Assembly (NCBI GenBank): GCA_003194525.1
Contig: NBIV01000079.1
Span: 186,001-250,000 of the forward strand
Origin: Gracilariopsis chorda
Lineage: Eukaryota > Rhodophyta > Florideophyceae > Gracilariales > Gracilariaceae
Direction of reading: 5' to 3'
DNA: 64,000 nt
Within the stretch, counting starts at the first letter, position 1. Each line of letters opens with the position of its first letter. The notes beneath the pieces were generated by a model. The model was not told the DNA's origin. It did not search any database and worked only from the letters and a program-made list of their open reading frames with translations. Positions 43,787-53,790 of this stretch are shown in pieces. A program made the position numbers and the translations under genes.

Positions 43787-46363
43787 TCACCCACCACCGC
43801 CACCACCACATTCACTCATCCACGCAAACAAAGCGCACCCATCTTCCGAATCCTCGGCCATGTACGTGGCCGTCATATCAGCCGCCCCACAGCAATGATC
43901 ACCCTTTTCATTCCCACTACAACCACAAAGCCCATCGAAAAAGTTAAAGTTATACTCTACATTACGTACCGCGATACTAAGAGCCTCTCTTCCCACTCCC
44001 AGTTGCTCATTTCTCAAAAGGTCCCGTACCACCGCATCATAATACCCTCTCAAAAGTCGTATTCCAATCTTGCTACCTCCCAAACTCTTCATGTCAGCCA
44101 CACCAACCCCGTCACTCACTGCCATTCTCATTTCCTCTAACAATTGATCTGCACGAAACCCGCTACCGTATAAAGCCATTTCAAGCTCATCCAACGAGCT
44201 GGCCTTAACGCCAGTGCTTAAAATCTTCAGCATCACATGTGCCCGAATCACGTGATCATTATTGCGCATAGCTCCTCGCACACGCTCCAAGCATTTTGAA
44301 GTGGCGTCCATCCATATAAAGTGTGACAGCTTGCCAAGAGTGTCGTTCGACTTGTTTGCGTCGCCGCTCTGCTGTTCACTCACTTGTACAGCGTCGTCCA
44401 ATAAGTAAGGCTTTGTGAGGCTCAGTGCTACAGTGTGTTCACTGGGCACGTAGCCCGATGAGCGCAGCTTGCTGAGCGCGTGCCATGTCTCGTTTCTGTA
44501 CAGGCGGCTCACACGCTTCACGTTTTCCGTGGTCAGCAGTCGTTGCAGCAGGTCGGTCAACTCGCTGACTTGGAACACTACTTGCTGCTCAATACGCGAG
44601 CGCTGCCAGCCAAACTGATTGGCAAGCGTGTCGGAAATCATAGACCGCGTGTGCTGGGAGCAGTAGACAACGACGGGGTAAGCGTGTGCCACGACATCAA
44701 GGTTGGAGGCTAGGGCGTGTGCAGACTGTTCAAACTGCGGGTGATATTCGTCGCCGTTGTGCTCGGTCGGAAACAACGCTGTGACAAAGCCCATCTTCAT
44801 GTTTGCAGGTTCGGTAGGGTAGGTGTACAAGGCAATGGTGTACCAAAAGTTGGTAAGGTCCGTGATGGCATGTCGCCAAGTGCCCTGCCCCTCTTCCAGG
44901 CGTTTTCGGACGCGGTCACATTGCTGGGACAGGTCATGCAAGGCTTCACTGGTGGTCTTGGTCATTGATTGGTTATAATGATACAGACGTACAAAGTCAA
45001 TAGGATATCGTTGTTCAAAAGTGGGACCAGAGTCAAAAGTAGTTGAAGGAGAAGAAGAAGAAGAAGCATTGTAGTTGGTGTGATTGCATAGACGACGTTG
45101 GGTGCGCAAAAGGTCTACTCGCTTCTCCTCAACATCGGTCGACAAGCGGTTCCAAGCGTACCAGACGGTGTTCATGAGCGCCTGTTCACCGACTTCATGA
45201 TGTTCAAACAAGCCCTCCGGCAGGGCGACAACAAACTGGCGATCGTTCCAAACGGTGGAGTTCCAATTGGTATAAAACTCAAAGTCCAACATGTTAGACT
45301 TTGGATCGCGCTGCGACGTAATTTCAAAATCGGAAGCAAAACGATCGGCCAACTCCGTAAGAAACCACTGGCGTTTAAACAAAGCGGGATTGTTAGTCCA
45401 TTGACAATACTTTGCCTGCGAGCACCAGACGCGTTGTTCCGGATGGGTGCCGTTGCATTGGGAGAAGTACTGCGAGTAATTAGGCAGTGGATTTTGCACC
45501 CAGTGGTGAACGTAACAGTACAGATTGGTTTGTTGCTTGAGCATTTGTGGCTCCCGGTTCTGATGCATGATGCGGGCGTGCAGAGGGGCGCCTGGATAGC
45601 GTCGGTGTCGGTATCGAACAACTTGGGCAGTCGAGGAGTTTAGTAGTTGCGCTCCAATGGCGAGTTGCGTTGCGACGCGATGCGGCGGTTCGATGAGCGA
45701 CCAGTCCTTTTCCAAGAGCAGGACGTAGTCATGAGAAGCGAGTTGGACCATTCTCCGAATGGCCATACCCAACTTGATATTTTGTGGACTGGCCTCGACT
45801 CGGGTGACGGCGGCCCATGGGGTATGTTGCAGAACGGGCAAGTTGTTATAAAAGCTATCGGTGTCTGCAACTCCGTTGAGAAAGAAGAGCAGCTCTGCGA
45901 CATGGGAGATGAGGTCGTTCTTGATCCAAGTATGCAGGGTATGATTCATGGTCGGATACTCGTTGTGAAAGAGCACGACTGCCGATATAGGCGGCAACTG
46001 CGCCGACACGGGCGACGCATCGACGGGGACGACGCGAAGGGAGTCGACAGCATTGTCGTCGATGAGGGGCTGGGCGGGGTCTATGGAGTCGTTGAGAGGG
46101 GGGAGGCGGGGGTCTGGGGGGGGCGGGGGGAGGTGCTCAGTGGGGTCGGGGTCGTGGGGGGGGGGGACGCGTTCGACTGGGGCGGGCGCTGCGACGACGA
46201 CAGTGGCGGACGGGTGCAACAGGGGGGCGGCGACGAGGAGGAGGGCAGCAGCAGCTGCGGCAGCGAGCAGAGCGCGGGAGAGGCGCCTCAAGCGTCTGAG
46301 ACGGCGCAGCGCAGCGGGACGCGGCGGCTTGCGCAGCAGCAACGACGACGGGGGCGGCGCCAT
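43787..46363 (-). CDS. Type II membrane protein: GT2-like glycosyltransferase plus HtrL/YibB-like domain
   Basis: An 858-residue protein. A basic cytosolic start and one Ala/Leu-rich membrane anchor (about 31-58) are followed by a Pro-rich stem (60-120). A GT-A/GT2-like domain (about 125-400) begins P-I-S-A-V-V-L-F-H-N-E and carries an acidic L-L-L-E-K-D-W motif where a DXD-type site would lie. From about 515 a second domain begins M-K-M-G-F-V-T-A-L-F and includes F-I-W-M-D-A, which resembles the HtrL/YibB family often found beside bacterial sugar-polymer genes. Many N-x-S/T sites fit a Golgi-lumen location. Donor and acceptor are unknown. The frame is open upstream to 46798, but the ATG at 46363 is chosen because the signal-anchor follows it and the upstream part runs into the divergent zinc-finger gene. 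The C-terminus is a Gly run. Confidence 0.75.
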   Translation of the reverse strand: MAPPPSSLLLRKPPRPAALRRLRRLRRLSRALLAAAAAAALLLVAAPLLHPSATVVVAAPAPVERVPPPHDPDPTEHLPPPPPDPRLPPLNDSIDPAQPLIDDNAVDSLRVVPVDASPVSAQLPPISAVVLFHNEYPTMNHTLHTWIKNDLISHVAELLFFLNGVADTDSFYNNLPVLQHTPWAAVTRVEASPQNIKLGMAIRRMVQLASHDYVLLLEKDWSLIEPPHRVATQLAIGAQLLNSSTAQVVRYRHRRYPGAPLHARIMHQNREPQMLKQQTNLYCYVHHWVQNPLPNYSQYFSQCNGTHPEQRVWCSQAKYCQWTNNPALFKRQWFLTELADRFASDFEITSQRDPKSNMLDFEFYTNWNSTVWNDRQFVVALPEGLFEHHEVGEQALMNTVWYAWNRLSTDVEEKRVDLLRTQRRLCNHTNYNASSSSSPSTTFDSGPTFEQRYPIDFVRLYHYNQSMTKTTSEALHDLSQQCDRVRKRLEEGQGTWRHAITDLTNFWYTIALYTYPTEPANMKMGFVTALFPTEHNGDEYHPQFEQSAHALASNLDVVAHAYPVVVYCSQHTRSMISDTLANQFGWQRSRIEQQVVFQVSELTDLLQRLLTTENVKRVSRLYRNETWHALSKLRSSGYVPSEHTVALSLTKPYLLDDAVQVSEQQSGDANKSNDTLGKLSHFIWMDATSKCLERVRGAMRNNDHVIRAHVMLKILSTGVKASSLDELEMALYGSGFRADQLLEEMRMAVSDGVGVADMKSLGGSKIGIRLLRGYYDAVVRDLLRNEQLGVGREALSIAVRNVEYNFNFFDGLCGCSGNEKGDHCCGAADMTATYMAEDSEDGCALFAWMSECGGGGGG

Positions 46364-46609
46364 TTTGCGCGGACGCCGCCGCTCCGCCGCCGCCGCGCAA
46401 CGCGCTGCAGCGCGCGGATCAAAATGGGCGCGGCGCAGCAGGAGGCGCGCGACTGACAGTTGCCAGCTGCACACGTGCACAGCTGTCATCGACGAGGTGC
46501 GGCGCGCGTTCAATGCGCCTTGGCGCTGGCTTGGCGACGTGCGCAGCGGGCGCCGTGCGAGCCGTGTTGACGAAGAAGGCGTCGTCCGCAGAGCGAGCAG
46601 CAGCACACG
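46364..46609. promoter_or_regulatory. Shared divergent promoter region
   Basis: Only 246 bp separates the start codons of the glycosyltransferase (minus) and the zinc-finger gene (plus). The interval is very GC-rich with no TATA box, so both promoters must lie here or overlap the coding starts. Confidence 0.45.
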
Positions 46610-47959
46610 ATGAGCGGCGGCGAGCCGGAGTACGACGTTCCGTTTGCGGACGGCTGCTACTGCTACCGCGATGAACTGGCCGAGGAGGCGCGTCTCAGCG
46701 GCCGTCCCGTGCGCTGTGGCGGTGGACTTCCCTGTGCGTGTGCGCCTCCGCCGCCAACAGATCCATTGGCAGAGCCTGCCGAATCCGTCCCTCTGCAATC
46801 TCCCCTCGCGCTGCTACTGCCGCCGCCGCCGCCGTCGCCGCCCACGCGCTCTCCCCCGCACCCTTCACTGACGCCCTCGTCGTGCTCTTCCTGTCGATGT
46901 GCCTGCGCCGCCTTGCATGCGGCCGCCGCCGCTTCCGCCGCTTCCGCCGCTTCCGCCGCGCTGCAGGCTGCCGCCGCCGCCGCTTCCGCTGCGTCCGCCG
47001 CCGCTTCGAAGCTTCGAAAGTGCTGCGCGGGAGATTGCCGATGTCCGCCTGCCAGCTGTCGCTGTCCGCCAACCGCTGTGCCCACCGCTTTTGCGTGCCA
47101 GCGTGACCCCATCCCGCAGCTGGAACATCAACCCCCCCAACTTCGTCATTCGCTTCCCGTTTCACCTTCCGCAAACTCTTTTTCCAGCGCCTCCGTCCCA
47201 GTCGCACAACAGCAGCAGCAGCACCAGCACCAGCAGCAACAGACACAAGCCCCATCTGCACACCTGTCGTTCCCTCTTCCATTAGCGCCACCGCCATCAT
47301 CACTACCACCGCTGCTACCATCACCACCACCACCACCACAGCCACCACCACAGCCACAACAGCGGTCACAACAGCAGTCACAACAGCAGTCACAACAGCA
47401 GTCACAACAGCAGTCACAACAGCAGTCACAACAGCAACCACAACGGCAAACCTCTTCCTCCCGCTCCTCCTCCTCATCGAAAAGACCCCGTCAATTCGCC
47501 TGTACAATCTGTCCGTCAACCTTCTTCTTCAAGCAGAACCGCGACAGGCACATCAACGAAGTGCACCTTGGTCGCCGACCTCACAAGTGTAACTACCCTC
47601 AATGCAACGCTGCGTTCAAGAATCTGTCGGGACTCAAACAGCACCGCAACACCGTGCACGAGAAGAAGCGTCCTTTCAAGTGTCATCGATGTGACAGCGC
47701 GTTTGGACAACGGAATCATCTGCGACAACACGTGCTCGTCGTTCATGATAAACTTAAAATGTATGCTTGTCACCTTTGTCAAATGTCCTTTTCAAACGTT
47801 GGTAACCGTACCCAGCATATCAAACGTCGTCATCCCCAACCGCAATCCTCCGCCAACAACACCGCCACCAACACCGCCGCCAACACCGCCGCCAACAGCG
47901 CCACCAACACCAACGCCGATGCAATCCCCAACCACAATCAAAACGCGTCCCCAAGCTAG
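46610..47959 (+). CDS. C2H2 zinc finger protein with low-complexity N-terminus
   Basis: A 449-residue protein. Four C2H2 fingers in tandem (about 298-410) start CTICPSTFFF, CNYPQCNAAF, CHRCDSAFGQ and CHLCQMSFSN, joined by short linkers (RRPHK, KRPFK). This is a sequence-specific DNA-binding arrangement, so a transcription factor is likely. The N-terminal 290 residues are low complexity: Pro/Ala runs, a Cys-rich patch (C-C-A-G-D-C-R-C-P-P) near 140-155, and a Gln/Ser tract encoded by a 12-bp tandem repeat. The C-terminal tail repeats N-T-A-A-N-T. It shares a short divergent promoter with the glycosyltransferase and ends 49 bp from the convergent TMEM19-like gene. The ATG at 46610 is the first in frame. 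Confidence 0.85.
   Translation: MSGGEPEYDVPFADGCYCYRDELAEEARLSGRPVRCGGGLPCACAPPPPTDPLAEPAESVPLQSPLALLLPPPPPSPPTRSPPHPSLTPSSCSSCRCACAALHAAAAASAASAASAALQAAAAAASAASAAASKLRKCCAGDCRCPPASCRCPPTAVPTAFACQRDPIPQLEHQPPQLRHSLPVSPSANSFSSASVPVAQQQQQHQHQQQQTQAPSAHLSFPLPLAPPPSSLPPLLPSPPPPPQPPPQPQQRSQQQSQQQSQQQSQQQSQQQSQQQPQRQTSSSRSSSSSKRPRQFACTICPSTFFFKQNRDRHINEVHLGRRPHKCNYPQCNAAFKNLSGLKQHRNTVHEKKRPFKCHRCDSAFGQRNHLRQHVLVVHDKLKMYACHLCQMSFSNVGNRTQHIKRRHPQPQSSANNTATNTAANTAANSATNTNADAIPNHNQNASPS
47356..47444 (+). repeat. 12-bp tandem repeat encoding SQQQ
   Basis: About seven copies of CAGTCACAACAG with a degenerate copy at each end, inside the zinc-finger gene. It keeps the frame, so copy-number change would alter the Gln tract without breaking the protein. 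Confidence 0.85.
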
Positions 47960-48007
47960 TAAACGTCTTGTACTTTTTTTCTTTTTGTGTCAACAGCACT
48001 TGTGGGA

Positions 48008-48898
48008 TCACCCGTACAACATGGACACCAGCAAAGGCGCACAAGCACTCGTCGCAATCGCCGCTACAGCGTTCACACTCTCCCCTCCAAGCCAATTCCG
48101 TCCGCAAATATGTTCATATCCGTCACGATCTTTGTTCACCGCACCAACCTCCTTCACAACTTTGCCCGTTCGTTTGTCCAACCAAGAACTCTGGGCAATC
48201 GCTCCCACAATGGAATCCAATCCACTGCCAACCACGCCGCCCACCACCCCAACCACAATCAACCACGCTTGCGACCAGTCATACACCGGTCCAGACACAA
48301 AAAAAGTGACGCCTACAAACAATCCTCCTACGGCTGACGCCATCGTACCTTCAATGGTCACGCCTCCATTCGTTCCACGCGGCACCTTTCGCCACGGAGC
48401 GGTGATGAGAATGGGTAACTTGCCGGGTCCAGGCATTGCGATTCCGATTTCGGACGAGAAAGTATCTCCCGCACAAGCGGCGAAGAACAGTAAGTAGGCA
48501 AGCAACAGAGCGGAAGCGACAGGTTCTTCGGCGTTTACAGCGCGATCCAATCCAAACCAAAGCGCGTACACGACGGCGATAATGGAGGCCGGTAAAGAAC
48601 TGGCGAGCACTTGAAACGCGGAACGATTTCCATGTTCAGCGGTATATCCATCTTCCACTCGTCGTTTGTAATCGGCCTTGTAGCGCGTGGCGCGCGTGGC
48701 GGAGATGTAGAACGAGAGCAATGTGAGCCCGAAACGAACTGAACTGGCAAAGGATAGGAAGCCTACGAGAAAAGCGGCTAGTGCGCCTGTGGGGGAGAGT
48801 GACTTGCGTTGATGGCCGCGTAGGGCCAAAAGAGAGGCGATGAGCAAGCCGAGGAAGATGCGCTCTCGTTGCGACATGGCTATTTGTGCGTTATGCAT
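48008..48898 (-). CDS. TMEM19/DUF92-family membrane protein
   Basis: A 296-residue polytopic protein with about six hydrophobic segments. The family signature is clear: S-P-T-G-A-L-A-A-F near residue 36, then C-A-G-D-T-F-S-S-E-I-G, V-P-R-G-T-N-G-G-V-T and G-G-x-x-G-S-G-L-D-S. Relatives include vertebrate TMEM19 and the plant plastid phytyl-phosphate kinase VTE6, which helps salvage phytol for tocopherol and phylloquinone. The molecular function here cannot be fixed by reading, but an isoprenoid-phosphate kinase role is possible. Two in-frame ATGs (48898 and 48877) are plausible starts; the frame above them begins only with TTG. It is convergent with the zinc-finger gene. Confidence 0.82.
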   Translation of the reverse strand: MHNAQIAMSQRERIFLGLLIASLLALRGHQRKSLSPTGALAAFLVGFLSFASSVRFGLTLLSFYISATRATRYKADYKRRVEDGYTAEHGNRSAFQVLASSLPASIIAVVYALWFGLDRAVNAEEPVASALLLAYLLFFAACAGDTFSSEIGIAMPGPGKLPILITAPWRKVPRGTNGGVTIEGTMASAVGGLFVGVTFFVSGPVYDWSQAWLIVVGVVGGVVGSGLDSIVGAIAQSSWLDKRTGKVVKEVGAVNKDRDGYEHICGRNWLGGESVNAVAAIATSACAPLLVSMLYG

Positions 48899-50779
48899 GC
48901 GGGGGCTCAGTGCTCTTATGTGGTGGCGCAAACGGAGTCGGACTCCGATCGGTTGTCGCTCATCAGTTTGTCATGTGATGTGTTGTGTGTTGTGTGATGG
49001 TAAGGGTTAAAAACTTACCAACACATCACATGACAAACGTATCTAAGGATTGCTAACCTCAACGGGCCGGGAGCCGTGTTGTGTTGTGGTTGTGAGCAAT
49101 GAATTGAAAGACGGAAATTTTAGGGTTCCAAATGGATTTTGTTTACAGATGTAAATCATCGACGAGGTGACAGATACAAGACAGCTGTAAGATAGGCACT
49201 GTATCTGACGATCTCTTTGATGACGGGCTGCTTTGCGTTGGCACGGTGGTAAGCGCAATCCGTAATCGGTATTTTTCGAGCGGTAGTAGGATACTGGAAC
49301 GTTAGAGGATAGGATAGACTTAGAAGACCAGAGCTGACAACAGCCTCTGTACGCAGTCGGACACGGACAGCCGTGTTTGCCTTTACTGCTAATCTTCTAC
49401 TTCCTCTATCTTCTTTTTCAGCGAAGTAGATTCCGATACGATTCAGTAGCTCGTCTAAATAGAATTACTCCAACTACCGAAATGGTCTAGAAGCTTCTGC
49501 CCTAACGGGAGATTCGACGCAAGTACGGCTTACAGCCACACATTCACAGTATCTATCATCACCGTTTCGTGCGCACGTTGACCAAGTTGCACCGTGCCAG
49601 AGACGAAAGGAGGGATGCTGCACAAGCTAACGTTTATTCATCTCTCTGTTGCATGTGCAGGCTCACGTGTTGATGGCTTGTCTGCTTGCAGCTTCGAATT
49701 TGAAATGCGTTTCGAGGAGAACGCGCGACTCGCACTTGGCTGCTGATGGCGCAGCAGAGAATGGAATTGCTTACCGCGCGGTTCGATTGTGAAACGTGCG
49801 ATGCAAACGATATTGTGAGCTGTTGTTGTGCGAAGAGAATGGATTGAACAAGTGAATTGCTGAGCACAAAGTGTCCAATCACAACGTATTTGAATGGTGC
49901 TGCGGGCTAAAGGGGCTACCAATTCAGTCAGCATCGCGCCGGTGGCGAGCGGTTCGCTCGCCTTTGCGAACGACGGGTAAAGTTAATGTCTGTCTGTCAT
50001 TGAGTGGATACGCGTAAGCTTGGCTCAACGGCGAGGGCGCTGCAACAAGGAACTGCTTGCCTCTGCTTGCCTCTGCTTGCCTCTGCTTGCCTTGGTGCGG
50101 CAGCCTTGCAGGCGGCTCTCCGCACAGCGCATCGCTGACAGCGAGAAGTGGCGGACACGTTCACACGGCCGTGGCTACGTGGCATCTGTAAATAGGCGTC
50201 CAAGAGGGCACAAAAAGCGCCATGTCTCGAGACAGTTGTGCGCTTGCTGTGAAAAAAGAAGCCAAGCGCTGACAGCCATGCACTGCCGCCGAACCGCCAC
50301 CCCAAAATAGGAACAAACGTCACACTTGAAGTCATCAACGGCAGTCGAGTAAGTTGCAGTTTGAAACTTCCAACACGGTAAGTCTCATGCGTCAACCTTT
50401 GTTGCGTACTACGCACGCGTTGGCCACAAATCAGCGTCGCCTCGCTTACATCCTCACGCGTCGTGCTCCACATACCGTCTTCTGTCAGCGACCAACGCCC
50501 TGCGTCATTGCTTCCCGTACTGTAAACATCAAATTCTGCACAACCCACCCACATACCCACATCCTGCCTTAAAAAGGGCCTCCTCGTCGTCACTCTCCCC
50601 CTTTTCGGCCGCTCTTCCCCTTCCTCAACTTAACGGGCGTGCACACTAGGTGGCGCACAGGGAGATTCCGCAACTTTGAAAAACATCTTTTACCGAGCTT
50701 TGAAAACTCCCCTGCTCGAGGTTGTCGTCTTTCCCTCCCCTCTATTCCCGCAAAGAGGCGCACTTTCACCGTCTTCGAT
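48899..50779. other. Intergenic interval
   Basis: About 1.9 kb with no supported gene. It contains a 10-bp tandem repeat at 50053. GC-rich open frames on both strands at 50.0-50.6 kb mirror each other and show no motif. A TTAAAAAGG segment near 50571, about 210 bp upstream of the next ATG, might serve as a TATA-like element. Confidence 0.5.
50053..50093 (+). repeat. 10-bp tandem repeat
   Basis: Four copies of CTGCTTGCCT, head to tail and nearly perfect. Confidence 0.85.
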
Positions 50780-51145
50780 ATGGGAGCCGTGTTTTCGTAC
50801 TACGAGCCGTTCGAGCCGGAGCAGACCGAGATGCGTCTGGCAAGCCGAGAAGTGTGTGACGATGAAACGTGGGCTAACACCGTTCTCAACCGCTCTGCAT
50901 GCTCCGTTCAACAGCGTCTGCACATGCTTCTGTCCGAGAGTGAAAACGACGTGCGTCCCACGCGGTCAAGGACACCAAGCATTGAATTTGCACAAGTGGA
51001 CATGGTGCGAATCTTTCAAGTGGAGCAAGACGACCACTCTGATCGCAGTGACTCGGACAATGAACAAGCATACATACCCAAGTTGTGCGCCGACGCTTCT
51101 CCATCTGACTCGCACTCGCTGTTGTTCGACACCGACCTCTGGTAA
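50780..51145 (+). CDS. Small acidic protein, possible N-myristoylation
   Basis: A 121-residue protein beginning M-G-A-V-F-S, which fits the N-myristoylation rule (Gly2, small residue at 6). The rest is acidic, rich in Ser/Asp/Glu (for example D-H-S-D-R-S-D-S-D-N-E), and predicted to be disordered. No family is recognised. The frame is open 47 codons further upstream, but that part does not start with ATG and is pyrimidine-rich UTR-like sequence. The well balanced codon use argues for a real gene. It could be a membrane-tethered regulatory protein, which is an inference from the N-terminus only. Confidence 0.5.
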   Translation: MGAVFSYYEPFEPEQTEMRLASREVCDDETWANTVLNRSACSVQQRLHMLLSESENDVRPTRSRTPSIEFAQVDMVRIFQVEQDDHSDRSDSDNEQAYIPKLCADASPSDSHSLLFDTDLW

Positions 51146-51817
51146 TCTCTACTGCATCTACCACGAAACCATGTAACAGTTATCCTGCTCCCCTACCGAA
51201 ACCCCAAACCGTCTTTGTGCGAGGCACGGCTCAGCCTGCTGTACAGTTCCAACGGCCCTCCCAACTACTAGAATACAATCCCGCCCGCCCCTTTCGCGTG
51301 ACTTAGAAACGGCCATCGTTCAACTACGCCGAGACGAAGATGTCAATAAAGCCAGTCTCAGCGCCCCCTTTTTTTCGTTGACACAAGCAGACGCTCAGCA
51401 GAGCAGTGCGCCACCCTGCTTTCGGTGCCGACAAGCATCTCAGATACGCCGCCATTCGTCAACTGAATTAGCGTGCGCCCGTGTCGGCGCTGCGCGAGTA
51501 CGGTAAGCCGTCACCGCCCACTAGCGCTTCAACACGTGCACACGTCTTACCACATTCCCACACACGTCGCTCTCGCTGAGCCGCTCCAAATATAGGTCGC
51601 CGACGAGTGGCACTTTGTCAACGTGTCGCTCGTGTGCACGTGGCCTACCGTTACGGCCATCGCTGTTGCCTCGTGCGCGCCCTGGGCGATGCGGAGCGCA
51701 GCGGTCCGCCGTCTAAGCGCTTTGAGCTCGCAAGTGACGCTCTTCCTCGCGCCACTCTTCTTCTCCACCGCCGCGTTTTCACCATGGCGTTTCCCCCTCA
51801 GCTTCGTCATCGCCACA
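51146..51817. other. Intergenic interval upstream of PMT
   Basis: About 670 bp. The PMT frame is open back to 51623 with an extra in-frame ATG at 51689, so part of this could encode a longer N-terminus. An AAATATAGG near 51588 may be a TATA-like element. Nothing else is seen. Confidence 0.4.
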
Positions 51818-53445
51818 ATGTCCCTCCTCCGTCAGAGGCACTCAGCACGAAACGCGCTTTCACAACGCCCCCAATCGCTCCCTGTTGACCACAACAAACG
51901 GCTTCCTCGTGCGCCCAACGTTCATTCACAATACTCCCACGATAATCTCATCCTCTTCATTCTCACCATCGCAGCCTTTATAACCCGCTTTTACAAACTC
52001 GGAACCCCTCCTTCTGTAATCTTCGATGAGTTCCATTTCTTTCGTTTCCTACGACATCACTTGCAGCGACAGGTAAAGACATATTCTTCACCCACGTTTA
52101 CCCGCACACCTCGTTCCCCGTCACCGTACTCACCCTCTTTTTGCGTTCAAAAAAAAACCTGTAGTTTGTCTTTGATATTCATCCCTGGTTAGGAAAGCTC
52201 ACTCATTACTTTTTCGCCGTTTTGTTCCGACTGCGTCCGCAACCCAGCTTTGACATCCGCATAACAAACCTCTACCCCAATTCCGACTACATAGTCAACC
52301 GAGCAGTATCTGCCTTCTTCGGCGTTCTCTGCATTCCACTCATGTATCGAATCTGCCGAGAACTGCATCTCTCCACACCAGTTTCATTTCTCGCCGCATG
52401 CATGCCGCTCTTCGACAACCTTCTTCTCATGGAGAGTCGTTTCATCCTGCTTGATTCCCAGCTCATCGCTTACATCAAACTCACTCTGCTCTGCGCCCTG
52501 CGATTATGGCGCTTTGCCCGCTCCGAATACGGTTCCCCCCGTTACTACAAGGCGCTTGTGGCCACTGCTGTCTCTACCGCACTAGCCATGTCCGTCAAAT
52601 GGACCGCTGCCGTCACCCCGTTCCTCATCGCCGTTGTATGCGCTTTAGGAATTGTATTCCTCGAAAGGCCGCTTCCCATCCTACACTCCCTTCTCGCCGC
52701 CCTTGTATCCCTTGTCGTGTACACCATACCATGGTTCATTCATCTAAAACTTTCCGTCAACAGCACACCCACAGCCGAATATATGTCCGATGCCTTTCGA
52801 CAAACCCTACACGGCAACACCAGCTTTCCGTACCGCTCTGATCACAATGTCACCTTTTTCAGTTCGCTCTATGAACTACACTGGCGCCAGTTCCGCGCAA
52901 ATCGCAGGGTCAGGACGAGGCACCCTTGGGAAAGTCGTTGGTACGAATGGCCCATCAATGCGCGCGGCATGTTTTTCTTTATTGATCAAGTTCCAGACTC
53001 CCCTCAGCAACAACAGTTGGCGCGAGTGCTATACTTGATTCAGAACCCTGCTGGAGCACTGTGGATTTCCACTGCCGTTCTCACGTCAATCGTTTTGTTA
53101 TTACTGCTTCAGAGATATCGCACTCTCCTTTCCCCGAAACATCACGTCTTCCGCGCTGCAACTGTGGCACGCTTCATGTTGGCGGGGTATATCTTCAATC
53201 TTGTGCCGTACATGTTCGTTGAAAGGTGCTACTTCATATACCATTACTTACCGGCTTTGACTTACGGTCAGCTCCTTCTGGCTGTAATGGTGGAGGCGTT
53301 ACCACGGACAGTGCGTTTTATAGCCATTGCGCTCATCTTCACGACCACTTTGGCCGCCTTTATCTACTGGTCTCCATGGGTGTATGCAACCCCGATGACG
53401 TTCACCAGCCACACAAAACTGCAGTGGATGCCGCGATGGAACTGA
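51818..53445 (+). CDS. PMT: Protein O-mannosyltransferase (PMT family), MIR-less, two exons
   Basis: Exon 1 is 51818-52072, the intron 52073-52164, exon 2 52165-53445, giving about 511 residues. PMTs transfer mannose from dolichyl-phosphate-mannose to Ser/Thr of secretory proteins in the ER. Exon 1 ends with the conserved first lumenal loop T-R-F-Y-K-L-G followed by F-D-E-F-H-F, which contains the catalytic Asp-Glu. Exon 2 opens directly with F-D-I-H-P-W-L-G-K, so the splice restores the family's F-D-x-H-P-P-L-G-K block in frame. The C-terminal part has H-P-W-E-S-R-W-Y-E-W-P and about five membrane helices. No MIR domains occupy the central loop, so the length is that of bacterial PMTs rather than the 750-900 residues of fungal and animal enzymes. 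The start could also be the ATG at 51689. Confidence 0.85.
52073..52164 (+). other. Spliceosomal intron in PMT gene
   Basis: 92 bp, with donor CAG|GTAAAG and acceptor CTGTAG|T after a pyrimidine-rich and A-rich stretch. Phase 0. Removing it joins two parts of a conserved PMT loop, and reading through would hit a frame change. Confidence 0.88.
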
Positions 53446-53460
53446 ATCGAAGCCATACCA

Positions 53461-53790
53461 TTATTGCTGGGAGTTAGTCTCAGCGGTTTCATTGTCATGC
53501 GTCAAGCTCTTTTGCATTTGGATAACAAGGCGGGGTGTGTTTGATGGCTCCACAGAATCCAGAGTACATTTTTGTCGCAGAGTGGTATTGTTGCGTTTGA
53601 GAATCTCTGCAAGTGTTACTGCTTTCGAGATAGCCTTGCCTACGGCAATGAACTGCACATAGTCCACGGTGTCCCTGGCCAACACTCGGGTGGCGTACTC
53701 GATATAGTTATAGAGACGACCTGATGGTTTGACGACGATGTCTCGGTCGTCCTCGGGTCTCATGACTCTCTTTGGCTGCTCTTTACCCAT
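53461..53790 (-). CDS. Alba-domain nucleic-acid-binding protein
   Basis: A 109-residue protein, almost all of it an Alba fold. Visible features are the V-K-P-S-G-R-L-Y-N-Y-I start and the strand-loop V-Q-F-I-A-V-G-K-A-I-S-K-A-V, with the conserved Lys, then A-E-I-L-K-R. Eukaryotic Alba proteins bind RNA or DNA and include the Rpp20/Rpp25 subunits of RNase P/MRP and plastid or stress-granule Alba proteins; which of these cannot be told. The frame opens upstream at a TTG (53826), but the first ATG is at 53790. It is convergent with PMT, with only 15 bp between stops, so the 3' UTRs must overlap. Confidence 0.82.
   Translation of the reverse strand: MGKEQPKRVMRPEDDRDIVVKPSGRLYNYIEYATRVLARDTVDYVQFIAVGKAISKAVTLAEILKRNNTTLRQKCTLDSVEPSNTPRLVIQMQKSLTHDNETAETNSQQ

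Noticed and set aside
46364-46798. Upstream extension of the glycosyltransferase frame
   Set aside because: It overlaps the divergent zinc-finger gene, is basic low-complexity sequence produced by GC-rich DNA, and the signal anchor follows directly after the ATG at 46363.
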